Source: JAGXQV01 sp964527565
GTDB taxonomy: Bacteria; Pseudomonadota; Gammaproteobacteria; Burkholderiales; Sulfuricellaceae
Direction: 5' to 3'
Assembly: GCA_964527565.1 (NCBI GenBank)
Contig: CAZGOY010000004.1
Location: 55,786 to 119,785, forward strand
Length of the DNA: 64,000 bases
Shown: positions 1 to 8,277 of the stretch, in pieces
Numbering within the stretch: the first letter of the stretch is position 1
How the letters are laid out: the number at the start of each line of letters is the position of its first letter
Notes under the pieces: model-generated
Databases searched by the model: none
Seen by the model: the letters and a program-made list of their open reading frames with translations, nothing else
What the model was told of the DNA's origin: nothing
Program-made: the position numbers and the translations under genes

Positions 1-380
1 ATGCCGAAAAAGCGCTGGGCTTCGAGGTCGATTTCCTTAACTTCGCCAAAGCCATCGCCCTCTCGCACCAGGAAAAATGGGACGGCAGCGGCTATCCGCA
101 GGGTCTTTGCGGCGATGACATCCCGATTGCCGCGCGCCTGATGGCGCTAGCCGATGTTTACGACGCGCTGATCAGCCGCCGCGTTTACAAGGAAGGCATG
201 CCGCACGAAGCAGCGGTGCAGATCATGAGCGATGGCCGCGGCACGCATTTCGATGCCGACATGTTCGACGCCTTTATCGAAATACAGGAAGAATTCCGCG
301 CCATCGCCCAGCGTTTCGTCGATTCCGATACGGACATGGACAAGAAGCGGGACTATCAGACGCAGTCCGGAACTGCATAG
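1..380 (+). CDS. HD-GYP domain phosphodiesterase, C-terminal part (5' end outside window)
   Basis: The reading frame is open from position 3 and ends at the TAG at 378-380; the start lies upstream of the window. The visible part carries the HD-GYP hallmark HQEKWDGSGYP followed by IPIAARLMALADVYDAL, the most conserved stretch of c-di-GMP phosphodiesterases of this class. In related proteins this domain follows a receiver or sensor domain, which cannot be seen here. The next gene, a two-receiver kinase, starts 18 bases downstream and is probably co-transcribed, so the two may form one signalling unit. The family hydrolyses c-di-GMP in the cytoplasm; that function is inferred from the motif. Confidence 0.85.
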   Translation, partial: AEKALGFEVDFLNFAKAIALSHQEKWDGSGYPQGLCGDDIPIAARLMALADVYDALISRRVYKEGMPHEAAVQIMSDGRGTHFDADMFDAFIEIQEEFRAIAQRFVDSDTDMDKKRDYQTQSGTA

Positions 381-397
381 CGCGCGAAAGGGTGAAC

Positions 398-2008
398 ATG
401 ATCAACCTGCAGCAGGACATCATTACCAAGAACACCATATTTCTCGTGGTTGACGATTTTGAGCCGATGCGCAAGGTCACCTCGGGGCAACTGCGCTCAA
501 TGGGGGCGCGTACCATCGTGACCGCCAACGACGGGGCCGAGGCGCTACGCGTACTCAAAAAACAGCATGTGGACATCGTGCTTTCCGACTGGAACATGCC
601 GGTCATGACCGGGCTCGAACTGCTCAAGGCGGTGCGTGCCGACAGGAAGCTGGCGCATCTGCCCTTTGTCATGATTACCGCCGAAGCCGAGCGCGAGCGC
701 GTCGAGGAGGCGATTGCCAGCGGCGTCAGCGATCTGCTGGTCAAGCCCTACACCGCCGACCGCCTGGCCACGCGCGTTGAAAATGCCTTGCTGGCGCCGC
801 CGCGCACCGTTTCGCCGCATGGCGCGACATCCGTGCCCCGGCGCGCCGTGCCGCTGGCGCCGTTGCCGACGCTTTCCGCATCGTCGGCAACGGCCAGGGA
901 AAGCGGCGAAACGCTACGCCCGACGATACTGGTCGTCGATGACGCGCCGGACAACCTGCAACTGCTCGCGCAGTTGTTCAAGGACGAATATCGCGTGCGG
1001 GTCGCACAAAGCGGCGAGAAAGCGCTGGCTATCTGTCAATCGGACAGCCCGCCCGATCTGGTGCTGCTCGACATCATGATGCCCGGCATGGACGGTTTCG
1101 AAGTGGCCCGGCGCATGCGCGAGCATCCCGCGTCGGAAACCATCCCGGTGATCTTCGTCACCGCCATGACCGGTGAGGATGCGCGCCTCAAGGGGCTGGG
1201 GCTGGGGGCGGTGGATTTCGTCACCAAGCCCATCGACCCCGGCGTGCTCAAGCCGCGCGTGCGCAACTTCATGCGCTACGTCGAACTGCACAAACAATTG
1301 CAGAACGACTACGACGGCATGCTGGAGTTGGCACGTCTGCGCGAGGATGTCGAGCACATCACGCGCCACGACATGAAAGGGCCGCTGGCCGGCGTGATCG
1401 GGCTGGTGCAGGCGCTGGCGGACGATGGCACGACCAACCGCAAGCAGGTCGAGCAGTTGCGCATGATCGAGGAAGCCGCATTGCAGGTGCTCGACATGAT
1501 CAACCTTTCCACCGAGCTTTTCAAAATCGAGAGCGGGCGCTTTGTGCTCGATGCCAAACCCGTCCAGATCGGCGACATCCTGCGGCGCATTGCCGGGATT
1601 GCCGGCACCACCTTCGCCGGGAAAGGCATCCTCGTCGCCGTCAATCCGGGAGCACCGGCCACAGCGGCCATGCCGCAAGCGCTGGGCGATGCCATGTTCT
1701 GCTATTCCATCTTCCAGAACCTGGTCAAGAACGCCTGCGAGGCCGCACCGGAAAACAGCCGGGTGACCCTCACCCTGCACGACGAAACACCGCTGCGCAT
1801 CCTGATCCAGAACAAGGGGGCGGTTCCCCCCGAGATTCGCGCACGCTTCTTCGACAAATTCGTCACCCACGGCAAGCAGGGCGGCACCGGAATCGGCACC
1901 TATTCGGCCAAACTGCTGACCGAGGCGCAAGGCGGAACCATTTCACTGACAGTCGCCGACCAGGAAGACCAGACCACGCTTACCGTGACCTTGCCGCGTT
2001 GCACCTGA
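398..2008 (+). CDS. Soluble hybrid kinase: receiver-receiver-histidine kinase
   Basis: The protein has 536 residues if it starts at ATG 398, which has AAAGGG six bases upstream; an in-frame GTG lies at 392. Receiver 1 (about residues 13-130) is CheY-like, with phospho-acceptor D64 and K116. A Pro/Ala linker follows, then receiver 2 (about 176-295) with D226 and K278. Next come a HisKA-like segment (H325 in ITRHDMKGPLAG) and a HATPase_c domain with an N-box (NLVKNACEAA) and a G-box (GTGIGTYSAKLL). There is no membrane segment or PAS/GAF domain, so input probably arrives by phosphotransfer to the receivers. The upstream HD-GYP gene suggests a link to c-di-GMP control. A rho-independent terminator follows at 2046. 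Confidence 0.85.
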   Translation: MINLQQDIITKNTIFLVVDDFEPMRKVTSGQLRSMGARTIVTANDGAEALRVLKKQHVDIVLSDWNMPVMTGLELLKAVRADRKLAHLPFVMITAEAERERVEEAIASGVSDLLVKPYTADRLATRVENALLAPPRTVSPHGATSVPRRAVPLAPLPTLSASSATARESGETLRPTILVVDDAPDNLQLLAQLFKDEYRVRVAQSGEKALAICQSDSPPDLVLLDIMMPGMDGFEVARRMREHPASETIPVIFVTAMTGEDARLKGLGLGAVDFVTKPIDPGVLKPRVRNFMRYVELHKQLQNDYDGMLELARLREDVEHITRHDMKGPLAGVIGLVQALADDGTTNRKQVEQLRMIEEAALQVLDMINLSTELFKIESGRFVLDAKPVQIGDILRRIAGIAGTTFAGKGILVAVNPGAPATAAMPQALGDAMFCYSIFQNLVKNACEAAPENSRVTLTLHDETPLRILIQNKGAVPPEIRARFFDKFVTHGKQGGTGIGTYSAKLLTEAQGGTISLTVADQEDQTTLTVTLPRCT

Positions 2009-2045
2009 AGTTCATTGCCGGGGGGCCGCTTGCGTGCCGACAAAA

Positions 2046-2069
2046 AAAAGGACCCCGCGGGGTCCTTTT
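2046..2069. terminator. Bidirectional intrinsic terminator
   Basis: A perfect palindrome with stem GGACCCC/GGGGTCC is flanked by AAAA on the left and TTTT on the right. It lies between two converging genes (kinase ending at 2008, DUF3494 gene ending at 2091) and can serve both strands. Confidence 0.9.
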
Positions 2070-2090
2070 CAATAAACGCTTGCGGGTGAT

Positions 2091-3566
2091 TTACGGCGCG
2101 GGCTGGGTAACGGTCGCGCTTTCCAGTGCGACCATCGATTGGGCGAGCGCCCGGCCATTCATCGACGCGCCGGTTTGCAGGGTAATCGCCGTTTGCGACA
2201 GGATGACGCCTTCAAAGTGCGCGGTGGTGCCGATGGTTACGTGTCCGGCCACCTGCCAGAAGATGTTCTTGGCCTGTGCGCCGCCGCTCAGCGTGATGCG
2301 CTTGGCGGCGCTCATGATCAGGTCGCCGGACATCTGGAATATCCACACGTCGTTGGCACCGCCCGAGATGGTGATGTCCGTGGGGATGGTCACCGTGCTG
2401 CCCCAGTTATAGAGGCCGGGGGTCAAGGTCAGGCCGCCGATGCTGCCGCTGCCGAGGTTGACGAAGTCCGGCGTCGAGCGTCCGGCGGCATCGGTGTAGG
2501 CGGTTTGCATGTCAAGGACCGCCGTCGTCAGGTTCATAGGGGTGGGAACGGCATAATTCGCGGCATAAACCTTGCCGCCGCCCACAACTTGTGTCGAAGT
2601 CGAAAAGACATTCGATGCATCGGCACTGAGGGTGAAACCCGTCAAGTAGCTTGCGGCGGCCGGGCTGACCCCAATATCGCCGGTGATGATGGAGGTCGGG
2701 ACGGTTGAGATGCCGGTTTTGGCCAGAATCGCAAAATTGCCGGCGGTGCCCAGCAGGACGGGTGCCCGTTGTGGTGCCGCCATGACGGTGCTGCCGGTGG
2801 TCCAGCCCCAGGTGAAGTCGCTGGCCAGCGCATTGCCGGCCAGATCCTTGACGCCGCCGCTGCCGCCCTTGATGGTGACGGTGTAGGGGGTGTTGCTGGC
2901 GAGCGAGTTCGACGGCACAAAAATCACCCCCGTGCCGGAATAGCTTATCGTGCCGGGAACCGGTGTTGTCCCCTGCATGACGATAACGGTTTCAGTGGTG
3001 ACGGTGGCCGGGTTCATCAGTTCGCTGAAGGTGGCGGCAATGTTTTTATTGATGGATACGCCGGTCGCGCCATCGGCGATCAGGGTGGCGCTTATCGTGG
3101 GCGCGGCGGTGTCTGCCGTCACGGTATAGACCATGCCGAACTTGTTGTTTGCCATCATGTCGTTTTCTGGTGCTCCGCTTTCGGTGAGACCATATCCGAG
3201 ATAAAGCTGAAGCCCGACCAGGCCGGACACATCGGCATCGCGTAACACTTCAATAGCGCGGTTGGACATCGGCGCGGCAGCATAAACCGGCCCCGTGCCG
3301 CCATTGAACTGCACCCATCCCGTGCCATTGTGGAAAAACCACGCATTGTCGTAGGTGGCGCCGAGGTAAACATTACCGTTTTTGCCGGCATCTGCGTCGG
3401 CGACATTAAGGTTGGCGGTCAGGGTCAGGTTGTTGGTGGTGCCGCTGCTGGTAGCCGAAAAGCTCGGCGTCTGCGCGGCGAGCGCGCCGGGACCATATGC
3501 CGTGAGGAATAGCGGCAAGAGCATCAGCCAGGTGTGTTGTTTCAATAAACGCCATAATGTGTTCAT
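2091..3566 (-). CDS. Secreted DUF3494 (ice-binding-like) protein with Ig-like domain
   Basis: The protein has 491 residues. The start at 3566 is chosen because AAGGAG lies just upstream and a classic signal peptide follows (cleavage near ALA-AQ, residue 31). Residues about 150-265 look like a bacterial Ig-like Big_5 domain (DTAAPTISATLIADGATGV, then a Thr-rich beta region). Residues about 275-491 are a DUF3494 beta-solenoid, starting at VLLGTAGNFAILAKTG and ending with the family-typical TGASMNGRALAQ. DUF3494 includes ice-binding proteins and adhesins; ice binding itself is not shown here. No sorting tail is present, unlike the second DUF3494 protein at 18618. One copy of the shared palindrome lies about 130 bases upstream. 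Confidence 0.85.
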   Translation of the reverse strand: MNTLWRLLKQHTWLMLLPLFLTAYGPGALAAQTPSFSATSSGTTNNLTLTANLNVADADAGKNGNVYLGATYDNAWFFHNGTGWVQFNGGTGPVYAAAPMSNRAIEVLRDADVSGLVGLQLYLGYGLTESGAPENDMMANNKFGMVYTVTADTAAPTISATLIADGATGVSINKNIAATFSELMNPATVTTETVIVMQGTTPVPGTISYSGTGVIFVPSNSLASNTPYTVTIKGGSGGVKDLAGNALASDFTWGWTTGSTVMAAPQRAPVLLGTAGNFAILAKTGISTVPTSIITGDIGVSPAAASYLTGFTLSADASNVFSTSTQVVGGGKVYAANYAVPTPMNLTTAVLDMQTAYTDAAGRSTPDFVNLGSGSIGGLTLTPGLYNWGSTVTIPTDITISGGANDVWIFQMSGDLIMSAAKRITLSGGAQAKNIFWQVAGHVTIGTTAHFEGVILSQTAITLQTGASMNGRALAQSMVALESATVTQPAP

Positions 3567-3697
3567 GTTGATCTCCTTGAGGGAATTTGCCTTCACCGCC
3601 GCCCGCCGCGCAATGTTGCCGGGCGGCACAGCGGGAAAACATCGCAAGACATTTGTCTCGACGCCTTCAACATACGGGATACCCCCTCCGGGGTCTG

Positions 3698-3713
3698 TCT
3701 GTTAGCGCACACA
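3698..3713. promoter_or_regulatory. Candidate operator, short form of shared palindrome
   Basis: TCTGTTAGCGCACACA lies upstream of the DUF3494 gene (start 3566). It is nearly identical to the site at 15319 (TCTGTTAACGCACAGA). Both look like a 16-base version of the 20-base palindrome found before other envelope-stress genes in this window. Confidence 0.5.
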
Positions 3714-3740
3714 GAGAAAGGCACTGCTCTGGAGAAGAAT

Positions 3741-3760
3741 GTCCCCACTGGTGTGGGGAC
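3741..3760. repeat. Hairpin between a BON gene and the DUF3494 gene
   Basis: GTCCCCAC and GTGGGGAC form an eight-base-pair stem around TGGT. It lies just 3' of the BON gene ending at 3776 (minus strand). No T-run follows, so it is not a classical terminator; it may protect an mRNA end or act as a weak terminator. Confidence 0.45.
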
Positions 3761-3775
3761 CATGGCAAAACCGGG

Positions 3776-4213
3776 TTATTGCGCTGTTTTCTGCACCAGC
3801 ATGTTCTGCACCCCGTTGACGCCCGCCACCGCGCCTGCCAGAGCTGCCGCTCTTTCGCTATTTTCCAGCGTATCGGCCGAACCGCTCAATGTCACCACGC
3901 CCTTTACGGTATCCACGCTGATTTGCAGCGTTCTCAGGCCGGGTTCGGCAAAAACGGCGGCTTTGACCTTGGCGGTGATTTCGGTGTCGTCAATGGCGAC
4001 GCCGGCTTTTTCGCCTTGCTTGTCCAGCTTTTCCCCGATCTTGTCGGCGGTCTCGCCGATTTTCCTGCCGGCGTCGTCAGCCGTCTGGTCAATTTTTATA
4101 CCGACGGTTTCCGCAGGGCCGGGGCCCGGTTTGTCGCACGCGGCCAGTCCGGCGGCGAGCAGTGCCGAAATGCCGATGATCTGGATGGATTTTAAATTCA
4201 CTGAAATTTTCAT
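3776..4213 (-). CDS. BON-domain lipoprotein
   Basis: The protein has 145 residues. The start at 4213 has AAGGA seven bases upstream; a longer open frame upstream lacks support. An N-terminal signal ends in a lipobox (LAAGLAAC), so it should be a lipoprotein. A helical stretch rich in Asp, Lys and Glu follows. A BON domain fills the C-terminal 75 residues (ITAKVKAAVFAEPGL, then VKGVVTLSGSADT). BON domains bind phospholipid or hold envelope components together; OsmY is the known stress-induced example. It is the second of two adjacent BON lipoproteins, separated by a terminator, so the two are probably transcribed separately. Confidence 0.85.
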   Translation of the reverse strand: MKISVNLKSIQIIGISALLAAGLAACDKPGPGPAETVGIKIDQTADDAGRKIGETADKIGEKLDKQGEKAGVAIDDTEITAKVKAAVFAEPGLRTLQISVDTVKGVVTLSGSADTLENSERAAALAGAVAGVNGVQNMLVQKTAQ

Positions 4214-4244
4214 GGGGTTTCCTTCACAACGGTCCTGTTTTTTA

Positions 4245-4286
4245 AAGAAAGCGGCCAGCCACCCGGTGAAACCGGTGGCTGGCCGC
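4245..4286 (-). terminator. Intrinsic terminator after BON gene
   Basis: A 13-base-pair stem (GCGGCCAGCCACC with GGTGGCTGGCCGC) lies just downstream of the BON gene ending at 4311. On the minus strand it is followed by TTTCTTT. Confidence 0.8.
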
Positions 4287-4310
4287 TGGTCTGCCGAATG
4301 CCCGCCCGCC

Positions 4311-4625
4311 TTACTTGACGCGCATATCATCCTTGACGGAGTGCACGCCCTTGATGCTGCGTGCCAGTTCGATGGCCTTGTTTGCTGCGGTGCGCGAGCT
4401 GACGAAGCCGCTCAATTGCACCACGCCCTTGAAGGTTTCGACGTTGATTTCGGCAGACTTCAAGGCGTCATCGTTGAAAATTGCCGCTTTCACCTTGGTG
4501 GTCAGCACCGTGTCGTCGAGGTATTCACCTGTTCCCTCCTGCTTCTTGGTGGAGGCGCAGCCGACCACGGATACCAGCGTAATGGCCAGAAAAAGTGCGG
4601 AAAGATATTTGCTGAATTGTTTCAT
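4311..4625 (-). CDS. BON-domain lipoprotein (OsmY-like)
   Basis: The protein has 104 residues, with a signal peptide ending in lipobox VVGC (Cys at about residue 23). One BON domain covers about residues 35-104 (LTTKVKAAIFNDDALKSAEINV, FKGVVQLSGFV). It is a short form of the family and about one domain shorter than E. coli OsmY. A role in envelope maintenance under stress is inferred from the family and from its neighbours (CsbD, OmpA, a second BON protein). A weak variant of the shared palindrome lies about 70 bases upstream, at 4692-4711. The terminator at 4245 ends its transcript. Confidence 0.85.
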   Translation of the reverse strand: MKQFSKYLSALFLAITLVSVVGCASTKKQEGTGEYLDDTVLTTKVKAAIFNDDALKSAEINVETFKGVVQLSGFVSSRTAANKAIELARSIKGVHSVKDDMRVK

Positions 4626-4691
4626 GATGAAATTCTCCTAAAGTGGTGAAAAAAGATACGTGGTGCAGCATAGGCACGCCGGATAGTGCGG

Positions 4692-4711
4692 TCTGTACGG
4701 CGCCACACATA
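4692..4711. promoter_or_regulatory. Weak variant of shared palindrome
   Basis: TCTGTACG is followed by GCGC and CACACATA. The left half matches the consensus well, but the right half is poor. It lies upstream of the BON gene starting at 4625. Confidence 0.3.
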
Positions 4712-4734
4712 CAGCGCGCCCTGCCGCCGCCGGA

Positions 4735-4959
4735 TCAGGGATGATTTTTCGGCGGGTAATCCTTGTTGAGATCTTCAAATCTCTTGATCTGCTCTTCGAC
4801 CTCGTCCTTGGAGAGGCCATAGGTCTCCTGGATTTTCCCGGCCAGTTGCTCGCGCTTGCCGGCGATCATGTCGAGGTGGTCATCGGTGAGCTTGCCCCAC
4901 TGCGATTGCACCTTGCCCTTGAATTGCTTCCAGTTGCCTTCAACGATATCCCAGTTCAT
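4735..4959 (-). CDS. CsbD-family stress protein
   Basis: The protein has 74 residues and begins MNWDIVEGNWKQFKGKVQSQ, the standard opening of CsbD proteins, followed by GKLTDDHLDMIAGKREQLAGKIQ. It is full length for the family. CsbD proteins are small, charged and induced by general stress, but their biochemical role is not known. Its neighbours are the BON lipoproteins and the OmpA/DUF4398 pair. Confidence 0.9.
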   Translation of the reverse strand: MNWDIVEGNWKQFKGKVQSQWGKLTDDHLDMIAGKREQLAGKIQETYGLSKDEVEEQIKRFEDLNKDYPPKNHP

Positions 4960-5036
4960 AGCAAACTCCCTTCATGTGATTGGAACCCGGCTGGCAGAAG
5001 CGCCTGCCGGATGTTCCTGGTTGGTGATGCAAAAAT

Positions 5037-6071
5037 TCAACGTGCCGCAACGCGGCCGTTATCTCCCGACAAAATAATCTCGACGCGACGGTTCAACTGG
5101 CGGTTTCCCGGCGTATCGTTGGCGGAAATCGGATAAGCCTCGCCATAGCCACGGGTCGCCATGCGTTCCTGAGAAATCCCGCTGGCCGCCAGCGCATCAC
5201 GCACCGCTTCGGCACGGCGGTTGGACAAATCCATGTTGTGTGCGCTGCTGCCGGTGCTGTCGGTATAGCCTTCGATCAATACCGTGCGCTGCGGATATTG
5301 CTTCATGAATTCGGACAGCTTTTGCACGTTGCGCATGCCATCCGGCTTCAACTGGGACTGGTCGATATTGAACAGCACGTCATTCAGGGTCACCACCATA
5401 CCCCGCTCGGTTTCCTTGGCGGCCAGGTCGGTGAGCATGGCTTCGAGTTGCCGCGTGCGCGCCTCGGCTTCGGCGGACAGGATCTGGGCATCGATGGCCT
5501 GATTCTGGGCGATGCCGGTTTCCATCCGTGCCTGGTTTGCTTCAGCAGTTTTCTGGTTGAGAAGCTGCTGGTCACGATCCCTGCCAACGTTAGCGGCGGC
5601 GAGATCCGCCCTGGCCCGCGCGGTTTCGGCGGTTTTCTGGTTCAGGCTGCGCTGGTCGCGTTCCCGCTCGGCACTGGCGCTGACCAGTTCGGCCTTGGCC
5701 TTGTCGGCTTCGGCGGTCCTTTGCTCAAGGCGCAGCTGTTCACGCTCCTTTCCCGCGCTGGCGACCACCTGCTCAGAGGCCTTGCGCTTGGCGACTTCCT
5801 GGGTGGTGGCGATTTTTTGCTTGGCGAGATAGGCCAGGTTGTTCACCTTTTCATCCGCTTCGCTGGCGGCAAAGGCGGCGTTGGCCTGATCCAGCGCAAC
5901 ACCGGCGTTTCTCAGTTCGGATGAGGCCAGTTGCACGACCTGGGGATTGTTTTGGGCGGCCGCATAGTCATTGCGGGCCTCGGCGAGCAAGATGTTCTGG
6001 TTCGGCATGGAGCTGCAACCGGCCAGAAGGGCGGCCAGCAACAGGGGGATGGAAAGGCGGTTTTTTTGCAT
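5037..6071 (-). CDS. OmpA-family lipoprotein with DUF4398 and coiled-coil domain
   Basis: The protein has 344 residues. The start at 6071 is preferred because a signal peptide with lipobox LLAGC begins there; the frame stays open to 6101. A DUF4398-like helical part (about 25-100) is followed by a long coiled coil with three repeats of the type LNQKTAE-ARAR. The C-terminal 115 residues are an OmpA/MotB peptidoglycan-binding domain (FNIDQSQLKPDG, IEGYTDSTG, LSNRRAEAVRDAL). It probably links the outer membrane to peptidoglycan. The DUF4398 gene 58 bases upstream suggests an operon. The shared palindrome at 6623 lies before that first gene. Confidence 0.88.
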   Translation of the reverse strand: MQKNRLSIPLLLAALLAGCSSMPNQNILLAEARNDYAAAQNNPQVVQLASSELRNAGVALDQANAAFAASEADEKVNNLAYLAKQKIATTQEVAKRKASEQVVASAGKEREQLRLEQRTAEADKAKAELVSASAERERDQRSLNQKTAETARARADLAAANVGRDRDQQLLNQKTAEANQARMETGIAQNQAIDAQILSAEAEARTRQLEAMLTDLAAKETERGMVVTLNDVLFNIDQSQLKPDGMRNVQKLSEFMKQYPQRTVLIEGYTDSTGSSAHNMDLSNRRAEAVRDALAASGISQERMATRGYGEAYPISANDTPGNRQLNRRVEIILSGDNGRVAAR

Positions 6072-6129
6072 GATGGATTCCTGGTGATTTTTTTCCGGCA
6101 ACGACTTGTTGCCGCTTAATGCCGCTGGT

Positions 6130-6516
6130 TCACGGCTTGCTGGCGCGGTACAGCTCTTCGCGCAATACGCGCACGTCGTCCTGGATCGCCTGGGCGGCGG
6201 CGCTGGCCTTGGCCGAAGTGGCCTTGCTTTGCGCCAGCTTGGCGTCGGCTTGCGCCTGGGTCGCCAGGTCGTGCGCCAGAACGTAATTCTTGGCGGCCAT
6301 CGCTTTGGCTGCGGCCGCGACCTTGTCTTGCGCAGATTTCAATTCCGTCGGCGCATATTGCGCGGCACCGGCGTCCGCCGCATTCGAAACCGCTTCCCGG
6401 GACACCGCCACATCGACGGTGGCCGGAGTTTTCATACTGCTCGCGCAGCCGCTCATTGCGGCCAGACCGGCACAGCACAAGGTGAGCAGGGCCAGGCGTG
6501 GAGTGTTGTTTTTCAT
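6130..6516 (-). CDS. DUF4398-domain lipoprotein
   Basis: The protein has 128 residues, with a signal peptide ending in lipobox AMSGC. It is followed by an Ala-rich helical DUF4398 domain (APTELKSAQDKVAAAAKAM, NYVLAHDLATQAQADAKLA). The same domain type begins the OmpA protein encoded directly downstream, so the two probably act together as periplasmic helical lipoproteins. Function is unknown beyond that association. Confidence 0.82.
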   Translation of the reverse strand: MKNNTPRLALLTLCCAGLAAMSGCASSMKTPATVDVAVSREAVSNAADAGAAQYAPTELKSAQDKVAAAAKAMAAKNYVLAHDLATQAQADAKLAQSKATSAKASAAAQAIQDDVRVLREELYRASKP

Positions 6517-6622
6517 TTTTATCCTTTCAGATTGTTTTAGAGCAATCCATCCGCTGACACTGTGCCGGACAGCCTTGAGTTACCTATGCACGGTTCCTTT
6601 ATAGGCGCAATCACCGTGGACT

Positions 6623-6642
6623 TCGGTACGCTGGCGCACGCA
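6623..6642. promoter_or_regulatory. Shared palindrome upstream of DUF4398-OmpA operon
   Basis: TCGGTACG-CTGG-CGCACGCA fits the window consensus TCTGTnCG-CTGR-CGYACRNA. It lies about 105 bases upstream of the start at 6516. Confidence 0.5.
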
Positions 6643-6663
6643 GCTACAGGCCAAGCCATACCG

Positions 6664-6764
6664 TCTCCCCCTTTGCAAAAGGGGGATTAAGGGGGATTTC
6701 AGCAGCATTGGAGATTCCATCACCGTAGAAATCCCCCCTCGCCCCCCTTTTGCAAAGGGGGGAA
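6664..6764. repeat. Long inverted repeat (MITE/REP-like element)
   Basis: Two arms of about 36 bases face each other: 6664-6699 (CCCCCTTTGCAAAAGGGGG plus AAGGGGGATTT) and 6729-6764 (AAATCCCCCCTCGCCCCCC plus TTTTGCAAAGGGGGG). About 29 bases of spacer separate them. Each arm also contains its own small hairpin around TTGCAAAA. It sits in the 478-base gap 6517-6994, where no gene is seen. Confidence 0.75.
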
Positions 6765-6846
6765 TCAGATGGTGCGATTGCCCTGGGCGTGGCGGCGAAT
6801 AGCCTTGCCTGAATGCCGCTGGAATTGTTTTTTGTGATTTTTTATA

Positions 6847-6866
6847 TATGTGTGCTGGCGCACGTA
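6847..6866. promoter_or_regulatory. Shared palindrome upstream of the Crp-PAS regulator gene
   Basis: TATGTGTG-CTGG-CGCACGTA lies about 130 bases upstream of the regulator gene at 6995. If that regulator binds this motif, the site would allow autoregulation; this is inference. Confidence 0.5.
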
Positions 6867-6994
6867 GTGTCGCAGCGTGAGTATGAGATACTGCAAGCGG
6901 TTGATCTTGTTTTGAATTGGTGCAGTTCGGCCAAGTTAACCTAACCAGACCCCATGAAATGGGTAGACGCCAATAACATCAGGAAGGACGTGTT

Positions 6995-8260
6995 ATGACG
7001 GCAGAATCGATTCACGGCCCGCTGCAAAACCGCATCCTCGCAGCGCTTTCCCCCAGCGGGTATGCGCATCTGCGGGATGACTTCGAGATGGTTTCGCTGG
7101 CACCCGGCCAAGTGCTTTATGAGGCGGGTGCAGTTCTGGAGTATGTCTATTTTCCCCTGACTTGCATCGTTTCCCTGGTCTCGGCCACCCGCAACGGTTC
7201 ATCGGCGGAACTGGCCATGACCGGCAACGACGGCCTGGTCGGGATTCAATTGGCGCTGGGCGACGACCGGGTCGCCGATAGCGTCATCGTGCAGGCCGCC
7301 GGGATGGCCTGCCGGATCAAGTCCGAGGTGATGCGCTGGGAGCTCGATCAGGACAGCGACTTGCGGCATCTCACGCTGCGCTATATCGAAGCCCTGATGA
7401 TGCAGATGACGCAGAGCGTTGTCTGCAACCGGCACCACTCCGTGGAACAGCGCCTGTGCCGCTGGCTGCTTCTGAGCCTGGACCTGTTGCCGGGAAAACG
7501 CATCGACATCACCCAGGAAACCATGGCCGACATGCTGGGCGTGCGCCGCGAATCCGTCACCGAAGCTGCCGGGAAATTGCAGTCCGCCGGCCTGCTCCAC
7601 TATAGCCGCGGACACATCGAAATCATCGACCGCCCCGGCCTGGAAGCGCGGGCTTGCGAGTGCTACGCCGTGGTCAAGTTAGAATATGAGCGCTTGTTTC
7701 AACCTGCGGCAGAAGCCCGCGCCATCCATCGGGAGCGCGGCAATCCCGCGACCCTGCGCAAACGGGCCATGGCGCGCTTGCTGCAAACGCCGCCTGCGGC
7801 ATCAAATTCCCCTTGTGATAACGGGAAGCTGCTGCACGAACTCCAGGTACACCAGGTCGAACTGGAGATGCAGATCGAGGAACTCGGCCATGCCTACGAG
7901 GAATCGGATGCCCTGCGCGGCAAATATGCGGATATCTATGATTTCGCGCCGGTGGCCTATTTCACGCTCGATGCTTCGGGATATATTCTCGACCTGAACC
8001 TGGCTGGCGCCATTCTTCTGGGCATCAAGCGTTCCCAGAAAAGCCGCCATCGTTTCATCGCTTACATCACGGCGGAAACCCTGCCGGTCTTCAACCATTT
8101 CATCGGGGAAGTGCTGCAGGCCAAGGATAAAAAGGTCTGCGAAATCGCTCTTGCGGCGACCCGGCTACGCCGCGAGGCATTGGTGAAGATTGAAGCCGTC
8201 ACGGACGAGGGCGGGCAGGAATGCCGCATGGTGGTGATGAATATGACACGGGCGCACTGA
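6995..8260 (+). CDS. Crp/Fnr-family regulator fused to a PAS domain
   Basis: The protein has 421 residues; AGGAAGG lies eight bases before ATG 6995. Residues about 25-140 form a cyclic-nucleotide-binding-like beta roll (LAPGQVLYEAGAVLEYVYFP). Residues about 150-225 hold a Crp-type winged helix (ITQETMADMLGVRRESVTEA). There are no Fnr-type cysteines in the N-terminal region, so it is unlikely to be an iron-sulfur oxygen sensor. After a short coiled coil (HELQVHQVELEMQIEELGHA), a PAS-like domain fills about residues 305-415. This DNA-binding plus PAS order is unusual. The gene is central to the region that carries the shared palindrome, so it is a candidate regulator of that regulon. Confidence 0.85.
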   Translation: MTAESIHGPLQNRILAALSPSGYAHLRDDFEMVSLAPGQVLYEAGAVLEYVYFPLTCIVSLVSATRNGSSAELAMTGNDGLVGIQLALGDDRVADSVIVQAAGMACRIKSEVMRWELDQDSDLRHLTLRYIEALMMQMTQSVVCNRHHSVEQRLCRWLLLSLDLLPGKRIDITQETMADMLGVRRESVTEAAGKLQSAGLLHYSRGHIEIIDRPGLEARACECYAVVKLEYERLFQPAAEARAIHRERGNPATLRKRAMARLLQTPPAASNSPCDNGKLLHELQVHQVELEMQIEELGHAYEESDALRGKYADIYDFAPVAYFTLDASGYILDLNLAGAILLGIKRSQKSRHRFIAYITAETLPVFNHFIGEVLQAKDKKVCEIALAATRLRREALVKIEAVTDEGGQECRMVVMNMTRAH

Positions 8261-8277
8261 AACAGGAAATCAGGCGT

